Shown piece after piece: positions 17,889-27,655 of a stretch of 64,000 nucleotides of DNA. The notes below the pieces were generated by a model. That model had not been told where the DNA came from and ran no database searches. It saw nothing but the letters and a program-made list of their open reading frames with translations. Position numbers and translations under genes: made by a program. Each line of letters begins with the position of its first letter. The first letter of the stretch is position 1. Origin of the DNA: DASTFY01 sp963769115 (lineage in GTDB: Bacteria; Actinomycetota; Acidimicrobiia; Acidimicrobiales; Ilumatobacteraceae); contig CAVYKN010000009.1 of assembly GCA_963769115.1 (NCBI GenBank), positions 62,001-126,000 on the forward strand. Reading direction: 5' to 3'.

Positions 17889-19040
17889 GTGGGGCTCCTA
17901 CTCGTCCTGGGCTTCGCGGCGTCGTGGGGCGTCGTCTTCTTCGTCGTCGCGCTGCTGGTGTCGATCGTGCTCCACGAGCTCGGCCACTACCTCGGCGCCC
18001 GCTGGGGCGGGATGAAGGTCACCGAGTACTTCATCGGGTTCGGCCCCCGCATCTGGAGCACCCGCCGGGGCGAGACCGAGTACGGCCTGAAGGCCATCCC
18101 GCTCGGCGCCTACGTGAAGGTGCCCGGGATGAGCAACCTGGAGGAGATCCCGCCAGAGGACGAGCCCCGCACGTACCGAGCGCAGTCCTACGGCCGTCGG
18201 GTGCGCATGGTCTTCGCCGGTCCGGCCATGAACCTGCTCGTCGCCCTGGTGCTGTTCATCGCCTTCTTCGCGGCGCACGAGGAGCGCATCGTCAGCGATC
18301 CGCGCTGGCCCACCATCGACACCCCGGGGGACGCCACGCCGGCCGAGATCGCCGGGCTGCTGGCCGGCGACCGGATCATCAGCCTCGACGGCGTCGACGT
18401 GACCGACTTCGAGACCTTCCGCGAGACCGTGCGAGAGCTGCCGGGCGAGACCGTCCCGCTCGAGATCGAACGGGGCGGCGTGCGGCAGGACCTGACGGTC
18501 ACCCTCGGCGACCGCAACCCGGGCACTGGAGAAGGAGGCATCGGCTTCCTCGGGGTCTCGCCCGCGGTCGACGTCGGCTACATCGGGCGCAACGTGCCCG
18601 AGGCGGTGCAACGGTCGTTCACGGAGTTCGGCCGCCAGGTCGGCGGCACCGTGGTCGGCATCGGTCGCATCTTCAGTCCTTCCGGTCTCAACCAGCTGTG
18701 GGAGACCGTGAGCGGCGAGCGGCCCGACGACCCGACCGAGCGGGCCAGCTCGATCGTCGGCATCGTCCGTGAGGGCGGCCGGGCCGCCGACACCGGCTGG
18801 GTCTACTTCATCGGCCTCCTCGGCGCGGTCAACCTGGCCCTCGGCCTGTTCAACCTCCTGCCACTGCTCCCGCTCGACGGCGGACACATCGTCATCGCCA
18901 CCTATGAGCGCCTGCGGTCACGCAGGGGCAGCGTCTACCGGGTGGACATGGCCAAGGTGATGCCGATCTTCGTGATCCCCCTGATCCTCCTCTTCACGGT
19001 GGTGATCGGGGCGTTCTGGCTCGACATCACCGGGTCCTGA
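17889..19040 (+). CDS. rseP: Site-2 intramembrane metalloprotease (RseP/Rip1 family, M50)
   Basis: 383 residues. The zinc motif HELGH is at 29-33 in the first membrane span. A PDZ domain covers roughly 140-205 (GDATPAEIAGLLAGDRIISLDGVDV). The second active-site motif LFNLLPLLPLDGGH lies in a late membrane span. The family cleaves membrane-anchored anti-sigma factors and other signals (Rip1 in mycobacteria). GTG 17889 is the first usual start codon in frame after the dxr stop, but it leaves a short first span; sequence upstream in frame (ALVNRRSGWLIA) also looks coding, so the true start may be earlier. The position between dxr and ispG is the standard actinobacterial one. Confidence 0.92.
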   Translation: MGLLLVLGFAASWGVVFFVVALLVSIVLHELGHYLGARWGGMKVTEYFIGFGPRIWSTRRGETEYGLKAIPLGAYVKVPGMSNLEEIPPEDEPRTYRAQSYGRRVRMVFAGPAMNLLVALVLFIAFFAAHEERIVSDPRWPTIDTPGDATPAEIAGLLAGDRIISLDGVDVTDFETFRETVRELPGETVPLEIERGGVRQDLTVTLGDRNPGTGEGGIGFLGVSPAVDVGYIGRNVPEAVQRSFTEFGRQVGGTVVGIGRIFSPSGLNQLWETVSGERPDDPTERASSIVGIVREGGRAADTGWVYFIGLLGAVNLALGLFNLLPLLPLDGGHIVIATYERLRSRRGSVYRVDMAKVMPIFVIPLILLFTVVIGAFWLDITGS

Positions 19041-19041
19041 G

Positions 19042-20259
19042 TTGGCCGTCGCACGGCGGCCCACCCGCCAGATCATGGTGGGGTCGGTGCCCGTCGGCGG
19101 TGACGCGCCCATCAGCGTCCAGTCGATGACGATCACGAAGACCGCGGACGTCGAGGGCACGCTCCAGCAGATCTACGCGCTGGCCGCCGCGGGCTGCGAC
19201 ATCGTCCGTTGCACCTGCAACGAAGCCGAGGCGGCCGAGGGGCTGGCGCAGATCGTGCCCCGGTCGCCGGTGCCGATCATCGCCGACATCCACCACCAGT
19301 ACCGCATGGCCCTCGCCGCGCTGGAGGCCGGGGTCCAGGGTCTGCGCCTCAACCCGGGCAACATCCGCCGGGCCGAGCACATCAAGGCCGTCGCCACCGA
19401 GGCGCGCGACCGGAACGTGCCCATCCGCATCGGCGTGAATGGCGGCTCGCTGGACGACCGGCTCTACAAGAAGTACGGCGGCATCACGCCCGAGGCGATG
19501 GTCGAGTCGGCGCTCGTCGAGCTGGCGTACTTCGAAGAGGTCGACTTCGACCTGGTCAAGATCTCCGTCAAGGCCTCCAGCGTGCCGCTCATGGTCGAGG
19601 CCTACCGCCAGCTCTCGGAGGCCACCGACCACCCGCTGCACCTGGGCGTCACCGAGGCCGGTCCGCCGCCCGCGGGCCTGGTCAAGGCCACTGCGGGCAT
19701 GGCGACGCTCCTCCTCGAGGGGATCGGCGACACCATCCGCTACTCGCTCACGGCCGACCCCGTGGAGGAGGCCAAGGCCGGGCGGCAGCTGCTGGAGGCC
19801 CTCGGCCTGCGGGAGCGCAAGAACGTCGATCTGATCGCCTGCCCCAGTTGCGGGCGCGCCGAGGTGGACGTGATCGACGTCGCCAACCGGGCCCTCGAGG
19901 CCTTCGGCGAGCGGCAGCTGCCGCTGCAGGTGGCCGTGATGGGGTGCGTGGTCAACGGGCCGGGTGAGGCCAGGGAAGCCGACCTGGGCATCGCGGCCGG
20001 CAACAAGCGGGGCCACCTCTTCGTGAAGGGCCGGAACGTGGCCGTCGTGCCCGAGGAGGACATGGTCGACGCCCTGGTGGAGTGGGCCGAGTTCATCAAT
20101 GAGCACGGCACCGACGCCGCCATCGCCCGCGCCGACACCAGCATCGCCGAGCGCGAGGCGCAGCGGGACCGGTCCGTCCTCCTTGCCGCCAAGGGCGAGG
20201 ACGCCAACCACGCCGAGGAACGCATCGTGGAGATCCGCAAGACCGTCAGCCAGAGCTGA
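19042..20259 (+). CDS. ispG: 4-hydroxy-3-methylbut-2-enyl diphosphate synthase (flavodoxin/ferredoxin)
   Basis: 405 residues. A [4Fe-4S] enzyme that reduces MEcPP to HMBPP in the MEP pathway. The three cysteine ligands are visible: C267 and C270 (CPSCGR) and C302 (MGCVVNGPGEA), with E309 close by as the fourth ligand of the family. The TIM-barrel part includes SVQSMTITKTADVEGTLQQI and LRLNPGNI. Start is TTG 19042, one base after the site-2 protease stop. Its cluster would be supplied by the Suf system further along the window. Confidence 0.96.
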   Translation: MAVARRPTRQIMVGSVPVGGDAPISVQSMTITKTADVEGTLQQIYALAAAGCDIVRCTCNEAEAAEGLAQIVPRSPVPIIADIHHQYRMALAALEAGVQGLRLNPGNIRRAEHIKAVATEARDRNVPIRIGVNGGSLDDRLYKKYGGITPEAMVESALVELAYFEEVDFDLVKISVKASSVPLMVEAYRQLSEATDHPLHLGVTEAGPPPAGLVKATAGMATLLLEGIGDTIRYSLTADPVEEAKAGRQLLEALGLRERKNVDLIACPSCGRAEVDVIDVANRALEAFGERQLPLQVAVMGCVVNGPGEAREADLGIAAGNKRGHLFVKGRNVAVVPEEDMVDALVEWAEFINEHGTDAAIARADTSIAEREAQRDRSVLLAAKGEDANHAEERIVEIRKTVSQS

Positions 20260-20316
20260 GTCGTCGCCGGATCTCGCCGCCGGAGGAGAGCCGGCGAGCA
20301 CTACCCTCGTCCGTCC

Positions 20317-21732
20317 ATGGCCAAGCGCAGTGTGCTCACCCCTCAGGCCGAGGACTTCCCCCGTTGGTACCAGGACGTCGTGGCCAAGGCCGAGCTGGCC
20401 GACAACGGCCCTGTGCGGGGCACGATGGTCATCCTCCCGTACGGCTACGCGCTCTGGGAGCGGATGCAGGCCGAGGTCGACGCCCGCATCAAGGCCGCGG
20501 GCGCCAAGAACTGCTATTTCCCCCTGTTCATCCCCGAGAGCTACTTCCACCGGGAGGCCGAGCACGTCGAGGGCTTCAGTCCTGAGCTGGCCGTGGTCAC
20601 CCACGGCGGCGGCAAGGAGCTCGAGGAGCCCGTCGTGGTGCGGCCCACCAGCGAGACGGTCATCGGCGAGTACATGGCCAAGTGGATCCAGTCCTACCGT
20701 GACCTGCCCCTGCTCTGGAACGTCTGGGGCAACGTGGTGCGCTGGGAGCTCCGTCCCCGCCTCTTCCTGCGCACCAGCGAGTTCCTCTGGCAGGAGGGGC
20801 ACACCGCCCACGCCACCTACGAGGACGCGGCGGCCTACGCCGAGCGCATCCTGCACGAGGTCTACGCCGACTTCATGGTGAACGTCCTGGCGATTCCGAT
20901 CGTCAAGGGCCGAAAGACCACCCGGGAGCGCTTCCCCGGCGCCGTCAACACCATGACCTGCGAGGCCATGATGCGCGACGGCAAGGCGCTCCAGATGGCG
21001 ACCAGTCACGAGCTGGGCCAGAACTTCGCCCGGGCCTTCGAGATCCAGCACCTCGACGCCGGCGGCCAGCAGCAGCTCTGCTGGACCACCTCCTGGGGCT
21101 CGTCGACCCGCATGGTCGGCGGTCTCATCATGTGCCACGGGGACGATGCCGGCCTCCGGGTGCCCCCCCGCCTGGCCCCGACGCAGGTCGTCGTCGTGCT
21201 CGTGAAGGACGACGGCGGGGCCGGCGCCGCCGCGGAAGCCCTGGTGAAGGAGCTCGACGCCGCCGGGGTGCGGGTCGAGCTCGACGCCCGGGTGGACGTC
21301 AGCTTCGGCCGGCGCTCCGTGGACTGGGAGCTGAAGGGTGTCCCGGTCCGCTTCGAGGTCGGCCCGCGGGACCTGGCCGAGGGCGTCGTCACCGTGGTCC
21401 GGCGAGACCTGGGGACGAAGGAGTCCGTGCCGCTCGGCTCGGTCGCCCTCGACGCCCCGGCCCTCCTGGAGTCCATCCAGAGCGACATGCTGGCGGCGGC
21501 GACCGCTGAGCGGGACGCCAGGACCCACGAAGCGGCCAGTGCCGACGAGGCTCTGGAGGCCTCGGCCGACGGGTGGGCAGTCATGGATTGGGACGCCATG
21601 CGGGCCTCCGACGTCGAAGCTCGGCTGCGCGACCAGGGCATCACCGTGCGTTGCCTGGTGGCCGCCGACGGCTCCCTGCCGGCCAGCGAGGACGCCCCGG
21701 GCAACGTCGCCTACGTCGGTCGGGCCTACTAG
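20317..21732 (+). CDS. proS: Prolyl-tRNA synthetase, archaeal/eukaryote type
   Basis: 471 residues. The opening KRSVLTPQAEDFPRWYQDVV and the compact body without the bacterial editing insertion mark the short archaeal/eukaryote-type ProRS (type 3). Class II motif 2 is RWELRPRLFLRTSEFLWQEG and motif 3 lies in RMVGGLIMCHGDDAGLRVPP. The anticodon-binding domain starts near LAPTQVVVVLVKDD. The usual C-terminal zinc domain is present only as a divergent end (YVGRAY). Start ATG 20317 follows a TACCCT box by 9 nt and lacks a Shine-Dalgarno, so it may be leaderless. This ProRS type is known in several actinobacterial lineages. Confidence 0.94.
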   Translation: MAKRSVLTPQAEDFPRWYQDVVAKAELADNGPVRGTMVILPYGYALWERMQAEVDARIKAAGAKNCYFPLFIPESYFHREAEHVEGFSPELAVVTHGGGKELEEPVVVRPTSETVIGEYMAKWIQSYRDLPLLWNVWGNVVRWELRPRLFLRTSEFLWQEGHTAHATYEDAAAYAERILHEVYADFMVNVLAIPIVKGRKTTRERFPGAVNTMTCEAMMRDGKALQMATSHELGQNFARAFEIQHLDAGGQQQLCWTTSWGSSTRMVGGLIMCHGDDAGLRVPPRLAPTQVVVVLVKDDGGAGAAAEALVKELDAAGVRVELDARVDVSFGRRSVDWELKGVPVRFEVGPRDLAEGVVTVVRRDLGTKESVPLGSVALDAPALLESIQSDMLAAATAERDARTHEAASADEALEASADGWAVMDWDAMRASDVEARLRDQGITVRCLVAADGSLPASEDAPGNVAYVGRAY

Positions 21733-21827
21733 CCGGTCGCACCCCACCGGCAGCAGAGCTTCCGGCGGGGACCCCGCCGTCCCCGGGACGCCGTCAGAAC
21801 GTCTCAAGTTCGCACGCGAGCGGGGGT

Positions 21828-21833
21828 TAGACT
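21828..21833 (+). promoter_or_regulatory. Candidate -10 of the rimP-nusA-infB operon
   Basis: TAGACT, with TCAAGT 18 nt upstream (21804-21809) as a possible -35. It would start a leader of about 70 nt that contains the hairpin at 21860-21888. Both boxes are pattern matches only. Confidence 0.4.
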
Positions 21834-21859
21834 CGCTCGGTCCTTAGTCGTCTATGGCG

Positions 21860-21890
21860 AAGGCGTGGGCGGTTTCCGTCCACGCCTTTT
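21860..21890 (+). terminator. Hairpin with U-rich end in the rimP-nusA leader (terminator or attenuator)
   Basis: Arms AAGGCGTGG (21860-21868) and CCACGCCTT (21880-21888) pair perfectly. The loop can extend the stem by a G-U pair and CGG/CCG around a TTT triloop, giving about 13 pairs, and TT then G follows. It sits between the candidate promoter and rimP, 24 nt before the GTG start. As a terminator inside an operon leader it would act as an attenuator of an operon that encodes NusA, itself a termination factor. It could instead only end readthrough from proS. Confidence 0.55.
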
Positions 21891-21912
21891 GTGTGAAGGA
21901 GGTGCCGTCCAG

Positions 21913-22434
21913 GTGAGCGTGTCGGACCGGGTCCGGGACCTTGTCGCGCCCATCTGCACGGATCTCGGGCTCGAGCTCTACGACGTCGAGCACACCGGCG
22001 GCAAGGTCCGCGTGACGGTCGAGCGAACCGGAGGGGTCGACCTCGGGACCCTCGCCATCGCCACCCGTCTGATCTCGCGTGAGCTGGACGAGCGCGACCC
22101 CGTGCCGGGCCGCTACCAGCTCGAGGTGTCGAGCCCCGGCCTGGAGCGCGCGCTGCGCCTTCCCGTCCACTTCCAGCGGGCGGTCGGCTCCACCGTGAGC
22201 GTCCGTCTGCTCCCGGGCACTGGCGACGAGCGCCGGCTGGCGGGAACGCTGACCGAGGCCGACGACGAGGGGATCACCGTCCAGCTCGAAGACGCGGGCG
22301 AAGTGCAGGTGCCCTACGGCGACATCGAGCGCGCCCGTACCACCTTCGCCTGGGGCGGGCAGCCCAAGCCGGGGAAGCGGCCCGGCGCCCAGCGCACCCC
22401 CGCTCGCCGCGAATCCGCAAAGGAACAAGCATGA
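21913..22434 (+). CDS. rimP: Ribosome maturation factor RimP
   Basis: 173 residues. RimP assists 30S maturation. The typical opening is DRVRDLVAPICTDLGLELYD, then the Gly-Gly turn VEHTGGKVRVTVER and the VSSPGLERALR motif that ends domain 1. The start is GTG 21913, with AAGGAGGT (21896-21903) 9 nt upstream; longer readings would run into the leader hairpin. The stop overlaps nusA by four bases (ATGA), the universal rimP-nusA coupling. Confidence 0.94.
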   Translation: MSVSDRVRDLVAPICTDLGLELYDVEHTGGKVRVTVERTGGVDLGTLAIATRLISRELDERDPVPGRYQLEVSSPGLERALRLPVHFQRAVGSTVSVRLLPGTGDERRLAGTLTEADDEGITVQLEDAGEVQVPYGDIERARTTFAWGGQPKPGKRPGAQRTPARRESAKEQA

Positions 22435-23902
22435 GCATGAGCAACATCGACATGGTGGACGCCGTCAGGATGCTCGCCGCCGATCGCGGGATCCCGGTGG
22501 ACACCCTGCTCCAGGTCCTCGCCGATGCCCTGGTCACGGCGTACAAGCGCCGTCCCGACGCCGCCGACGAGGCGGAGGTCCAGATCGACGCCGAGACCAT
22601 GGACATCCGGATCTTCGCCTACGACATCGACGAGTTGGGCGACCTGGTCAACCGGCGCGACGACACGCCCGACGACATGGGCCGCATCGCCGCCCAGACC
22701 TTCCGGCAGGTCCTGTCCCAGCGCATCCGCGAGGTCGAGCGGGACCGCAAGTTCGAGGAGTACGCCAACCGCGAGGGCGACATCGTCACCGGGATCGTGC
22801 AGCAGCTCGACAACCGCTACACGCTGCTCGACCTGGGCAAGGTCGAGGCGCTCCTACCCCAGGCCGAGCAGGTGCCCTACGAGCGGCCTGAGGCCGGCGC
22901 CCGCCTGAAGGCGTACATCGTCGAGGTCCGCCGCACGCCCAAGGGTCCGCAGATCGTGGTCTCCCGCACCCACCCCGGCCTCATCAAGCGCCTGTTCGAG
23001 CTCGAGGTGCCCGAGATCGGTGACGGCGTCGTCGAGATCAAGGCGTGCGCCCGCGAGCCCGGCCACCGCACGAAGATGGCCGTCCTGTCCAACGACCACA
23101 ACGTGGACCCCGTCGGCGCCTGCGTCGGCGCACGCGGCGCGCGGGTGCGGATGGTCGTGACCGAGCTGCGGGGCGAGAAGATCGACATCGTCCCCTTCAG
23201 CGAGGACCAGGCCGACTTCGTGGCCAAGGCCCTGTCGCCGGCCAAGGTCAAGGAGGTCCGGATCCACGAGGACACCGGCATCGCCGAGGTCATCGTGCCC
23301 GACTTCCAGCTCTCCCTGGCCATCGGCCGGGAGGGCCAGAACGCCCGGTTGGCCGCCCGCCTGACCGGTTGGCGCGTCGACATCAAGAGTGAGACGCAGC
23401 GGGCCGAGGAGGATGCCGGCATCTTCCGCTCGGACGAGCGCTACGAGCGCGAGGAAGGCGTCGAGTACGCCGAAGGCGAGTGGGTGCCGAACGCCCAGAC
23501 GGGCGAGCTGGAGTGGCACGCCGCTGACGGGACCGTCGTCAGCGCGCAGGAGTGGGCCGCCGGCGGCGAGGCGGAGGACGGGGCTGAGGCGGCCGCTGCG
23601 GTGACCGAAGGGGCTGAGGTGGCTGCTGTGACCGAAGGGGCCGAGTCCGCCGAGTCCGGCGACGGCGAGGCCCAGGTCGCCACGGACGAGGTCACCACGG
23701 ACGCGAGGTCGCCACGGACGAGGTTTCGGTCGATGAGGTGGAGGCCGGCCCGGCCGACGCCACCCCCGAGGAGGCCGCCGGTGCGTCGGAAGAAGCGGCC
23801 GAAGCGGCGCTCGACGAGGAGGCGGCCATCGAGGCCGATCTCGACCCGATCCAGGACGCGGCCGACGCCGAGGCGGCCGAGCGGGCCGACGAGCAGGAGT
23901 AG
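22431..23902 (+). CDS. nusA: Transcription termination/antitermination factor NusA (frame broken in tail)
   Basis: The N-terminal RNA-polymerase-binding domain covers about 1-130, S1 follows (EGDIVTGIVQQLDNRYTLLD), then two KH domains with VSRTHPGLIKRLFELEVPEI, CVGARGARVRMVVTELRGEK and LAIGREGQNARLAARLTG. The last ~110 residues are an acidic tail built on TDEV and VTEGAE repeats. The frame changes at about 23702-23706. Removing a two-base CG there restores an uninterrupted TDEVTTDEVATDEVSVDEVE and leads to TAG 23900-23902. Continuing in the unshifted frame gives a basic nonsense tail to 24101. NusA is essential, so the break is probably an error. Confidence 0.94.
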
Positions 23903-23914
23903 GCGACGACAGCC

Positions 23915-24256
23915 ATCGGCCCTGGCGGCGAGCAGCCCGAACCGCTCCGCACCTGTGTCGGGTGCCGCCGGCGGGCCCCACAATCCACGCTGGTCCGGTT
24001 GGCACTTGGGCCCGACCACGGCATCCTGGTCAGTAGAACGGCTCCCGGGCGGGGCGCGTGGCTCTGCAGAGGGTCGCTCACCTGCCTGGAGCGAGCGGTG
24101 AAGCGTGATGCGTTTCGCCGGGCGTTCCGCCGCTCGGTGACGTCCAACTCGATCGCAGCGCTCCGGGACTCGTTCGTGAGATCCCCGCAGAACATGGAAG
24201 AATCGTCGACCGCCGGGTTGTCGCCCGGCGTCGGAGATCGACAAGGGAAAGGTTGA
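23915..24256 (+). CDS. ylxR: YlxR family (DUF448) RNA-binding protein, start codon unclear
   Basis: The product has the family hallmark RTCVGCRRRAPQSTLVRLAL, then GRGAWLC and the basic KRDAFRRAFRRSV. YlxR is a small nucleoid or RNA-binding protein encoded between nusA and infB in most Gram-positive bacteria. No ATG, GTG, TTG or CTG exists in frame between the nusA TAG (23900) and the Cys motif. ATC 23915 is the best non-standard candidate. TTG 23999 would delete the conserved CVGC motif. Either an AUC start is used, as AUU is by infC, or one base is wrong. The end overlaps the infB region by a few bases. Confidence 0.75.
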   Translation: MGPGGEQPEPLRTCVGCRRRAPQSTLVRLALGPDHGILVSRTAPGRGAWLCRGSLTCLERAVKRDAFRRAFRRSVTSNSIAALRDSFVRSPQNMEESSTAGLSPGVGDRQGKG

Positions 24257-24264
24257 CCGCGTCC

Positions 24265-27248
24265 GTGCCGAAGAAAGTCAGGGTCCACGAGCTCGCCAAG
24301 GAGCTCGGCCTCACCAACAAGGAGGCCCTCGACCTCTGCATCGCCCTGGGCATCGACGCGAAGTCCCATTCCTCCAGCATCGAGGACGCCCAAGGGGACC
24401 GGGTACGCCGGCGCGCGCACAAGGACGGCCTGGTCCGGGAGGTACAGCCCGAGGAAGTGGCCCCGGTCAAGCGCACGACCAAGAAGGCAGCGGCCACGAA
24501 GAAGGCCGCCGCAGCCGCCGAGCCGCCCGCCGAGGGTGGCGGCGTGGCCGTCGTCGTCGAGGACGCCCCACCGTCCCGGGCCGAGCCGGAGCCCGAAGCA
24601 GTGCCCGTCGTGTCCGTCGTGCCCGCGGCGCCCGTCGAGACGGCGCCCGTGACCCGGACGGCCGAGGTCGCAGCTGCTGCCACGGAGACCATCGCGCCGG
24701 TCGCTGAACCCGAGGTGGAGGTCCCACCTGCGGCTCGTCCCGCACCCGCCCCCGAGGTCGAGGCGCCTGCGGCCGCAGCCGCGCCTGCGCCGGTCGAACA
24801 GCCTGCCGCTGCCGCTGCCGCTGCCCCCGCGTCCGAGACCGTGGTCGAGCGGCCGGCCGACGACGGCGAGCACCGCATCATCTCCAGCCGCCAGGCCGTC
24901 GAGCCCGAGCGCCCCATCGCCCGGCGACCGGAAGGTCCCGCACCGGGTGCCGTCAGCCGCGCCCCGCGCCCGCGCCTGCGGCCCGGCCCGCCGCCCCGGC
25001 TCGGCCGGCCACGCCGGGCGCCCGTCCCGTCTCCCCGCCTCCGGGACGCCCCCTGTCGGCCAGCGGCAAGCCCATCCCGCCGCCGCCCGGCCGGCTGATC
25101 TCGGAGACCGGTCGACCGATCCCGCCCCCGCCGGGCGGGCCCCGATCCTCCCCGCCCGCAGGTCGCACCGGCGGTCCCGGCGGTCGCCCCGGTGGTCCGG
25201 GCGCGCGCCCGGGCGGACCGGGATCCAGGCCCGGCGGTCCTCCCGGTGGTCGCGCCGGCGGGCCCAGCGTCGGCCCCCGGACCGGTACCGGTGGTCGCCC
25301 CGGTGGTCCTGGCGGCCCCGGTGGTCCCGGTGGTCGTCCCGGCGGTCCCGGTGGTGGCGGTCGGCGCCCACCGCAGCGCAAGCGGGGCGGTCGCCGGCGC
25401 CGCAATCGTGAGGAGCTGCAGCCCCAGCAGCTGCTGGCCAGCTACTCGCCCAACAACGCACCCGTGCCCGAGGGCACCATCGTCGTCGAGCGGGGCTCGT
25501 CGGCCCAGGAGTTCGCGCCCAAGCTGAACCGGACGGCTGCGGACGTCGTGCGCTTCCTGCTGCAGCAGGGCGAGATGATCACCGCGACCATGGCGCTGAC
25601 CGACGAGCAGATGGAGCTGTTCGCCCTCGAGGTCAACGCCGAGCTGCTGCTGGTGGAGCCCGGTCAGCAGGAGGAGATGGAGCTCCAGGCCCTCTTCAAC
25701 GACGACGATGACGACGACGAGGAGGCCCAGCGCGGTCGTCCCCCGGTCATCACCGTGATGGGCCACGTCGACCACGGCAAGACGACGCTCCTGGACAAGA
25801 TCCGCTCCGCCAACGTCGTGGCCGGCGAGGCCGGCGGTATCACGCAGCACATCGGCGCCTACCAGGTGGACCGGGCCGGTCACGAGATCACGTTCATCGA
25901 CACGCCCGGTCACGCCGCCTTCACCAAGATGCGGGCCCGAGGCGCTCAGGTCACGGACATCGTGGTCCTGATGGTGGCCGCCGACGACGGCGTCATGCCC
26001 CAGACCGTCGAGGCCATCAACCACGCCAACGCGGCCGAGGTGCCGATCGTCGTCGCCGTCAACAAGATCGACAAGGAGAACGCCGACCCGCAGCGGGTCC
26101 TGACCCAGCTGGCCGAGCAGGGCCTGGTGCCCGAGTCCTGGGGTGGCGACACCATCACGGTCGAGATGTCGGCGCAGCAGAACCTCGGCGTCGACGACCT
26201 CCTCGACCAGCTGCTCGTCGTGGCCGAGCTCGAGGAGCTCACGGCCAACCCCACCGGCCGCGCCAAGGGCGTGGTGCTCGAAGCCAACCTGGACGTGGGC
26301 CGCGGTCCCGTGGCCACGATCCTCGTCGACAAGGGCACGCTCAAGCCCGGCGACCCGATCGTGGCCGGCGCCGCGTGGGGTCGTGTGCGGGCGATGCTCG
26401 ACGACAAGGGCGACCAGATCAAGGAGGCCGGTCCGTCGACGCCGGTGCAGGTGCTCGGTCTGTCGTCGGTGCCGAACGCCGGCGACGAGTTCCGGGCCGC
26501 ACCCGACGAGAAGACGGCCCGCACCGTGGCCGAGGCCCGCGAGCAGCGGGCCCGGGTCAAGAACCAGCGGGCCGACGCCCGGGTCCAGAAGGGCGTCAAG
26601 CTCGAGGACATCTTCACCCAGATCCAGAAGGGTGAGACGGCCACGCTGAACCTGGTGCTCAAGGCCGACGTGCAGGGCTCGCTGGAGGCGCTCACCGAGA
26701 GCCTCCGCAAGCTGGAGCGGGAAGACGTCCGGCCGGTGTTCGTGCACCGCGCCGTCGGCGGCATCTCCGAGAACGACATCACGCTGGCCGCCACGACCAA
26801 CGCCACGATCATCGGCTTCAACGTCCGACCGGACCGCAAGGCCCGCGAGCTGGCCGAGACCGAGAACGTCGAGATCCGGACCTACGAGATCATCTACCAG
26901 ATCATCGAGGACATCGAGCGGGCCATGGTCGGTCTGCTCGCACCGGAGTTCGAAGAGGTCGTCACCGGCGAGGCCGAGGTGCGGGAGATCTTCCGGGTTC
27001 CCCGGGTCGGCGCCATCGCCGGTTGCTACGTCCGCTCGGGCGTCATCACCCGCGGCAGCAAGGTCCGTTTCCTGCGGGATGGCGTCATCATCTGGAAGGG
27101 CTCGATCACGTCGCTCCGCCGCTTCAAGGACGACGTCCGCGAGGTCCGCGACGGCTTCGAGTGCGGCATCGGGCTCTCCGACTTCCAGGACCTGAAGCAG
27201 GGCGATCTCATCGAGACCTTCGAGGAGCGGGAGATCGCCCGGACCTGA
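24265..27248 (+). CDS. infB: Translation initiation factor IF-2 (frame broken in the linker)
   Basis: IF-2 brings fMet-tRNA to the 30S subunit. It starts VPKKVRVHELAKELGLTNKE, the IF2N domain; GTG 24265 is preferred to TTG 24253 because the family starts with M(A)KK.RVHELAKEL. A long Ala/Pro/Glu and then Gly/Pro/Arg linker follows. The GTPase domain starts near residue 498 with GHVDHGKTTL, then DTPGHAAFTKMRARGA and NKID. Domains II-IV run to the stop. The frame changes at about 24961-24966 in a CGCGCCCCGCGC stretch, two bases extra or one missing. It is about 994 residues, typical of actinobacteria. Confidence 0.95.
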
Positions 27249-27257
27249 GTCTTCGTC

Positions 27258-27274
27258 GCCCGCTCATGGCGGGC
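27258..27274 (+). terminator. Short hairpin after infB
   Basis: GCCCGC (27258-27263) and GCGGGC (27269-27274) form a six-pair stem with a five-base loop, 10 nt after the infB stop. No U-tract follows, so it is a weak terminator candidate or an RNA-end protector. Confidence 0.3.
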
Positions 27275-27278
27275 TCCT

Positions 27279-27293
27279 ACTCGCTTCGCTCGG
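27279..27293. repeat. Copy of the CGAGCGRAGCGAG intergenic element
   Basis: The minus strand reads CCGAGCGAAGCGAGT. The same core is found at 32035-32050 and 48661-48677, always between genes. Confidence 0.4.
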
Positions 27294-27370
27294 CAATCCC
27301 TCGGGCGTCGCTCGCCGGATGCGTCCGCCAAGCGGAACGCACCGGGCACCGCCGGTAGGCTCGGCGGTCC

Positions 27371-27655
27371 GTGTTCGTGCTGGCCTACGAAGTCGAGCTG
27401 CACGTGGGCTCATCGCAGTCGTTGAAGGACAAACGCCAGGTGGTCAAGGGCCTGCTGGACGGTTCCCGGCGGCGCTTCGGCGTCTCGGCGGCCGAGATCG
27501 GCTTCCAGGACCAGTGGCAGCGGGCCCTGCTGGGGTTCGCGGTCGTGGCGTCGACGCAGGGGCTGGCCACCGAGATCATGGACAAGGTGGACCGCTTCGT
27601 CTGGTCCCATCCGGAGCTGGACGTGGTGCGGACCGACAGGAGGTGGTTGGAATGA
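27371..27655 (+). CDS. DUF503 (YlxP-like) protein
   Basis: 94 residues, the usual size. The motif YEVELHVGSSQSLKDKRQVV is the family signature. Homologues lie between infB and rbfA in actinobacteria and Firmicutes; YlxP has been linked to ribosome or RNA binding but the biochemical role is not settled. Start GTG 27371 follows a TAGGCT box (27356-27361) by 9 nt with no Shine-Dalgarno, suggesting a leaderless internal promoter. The stop overlaps the rbfA start (ATGA). Confidence 0.88.
   Translation: MFVLAYEVELHVGSSQSLKDKRQVVKGLLDGSRRRFGVSAAEIGFQDQWQRALLGFAVVASTQGLATEIMDKVDRFVWSHPELDVVRTDRRWLE

Noticed and set aside
20272..20298. Imperfect hairpin after ispG as a terminator
   Set aside because: The stem has mismatches and no U-tract follows; evidence is too weak.
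21763..21779. CGGCGGGG/CCCCGCCG hairpin after proS as a terminator
   Set aside because: The arms pair, but a one-base loop is sterically poor and there is no U-tract; listed here only as a GC-rich palindrome.
22431..24101. Longer NusA reading through to 24101
   Set aside because: The C-terminal part in that frame is basic and meaningless and overlaps ylxR; the TDEV repeat continues in the other frame.
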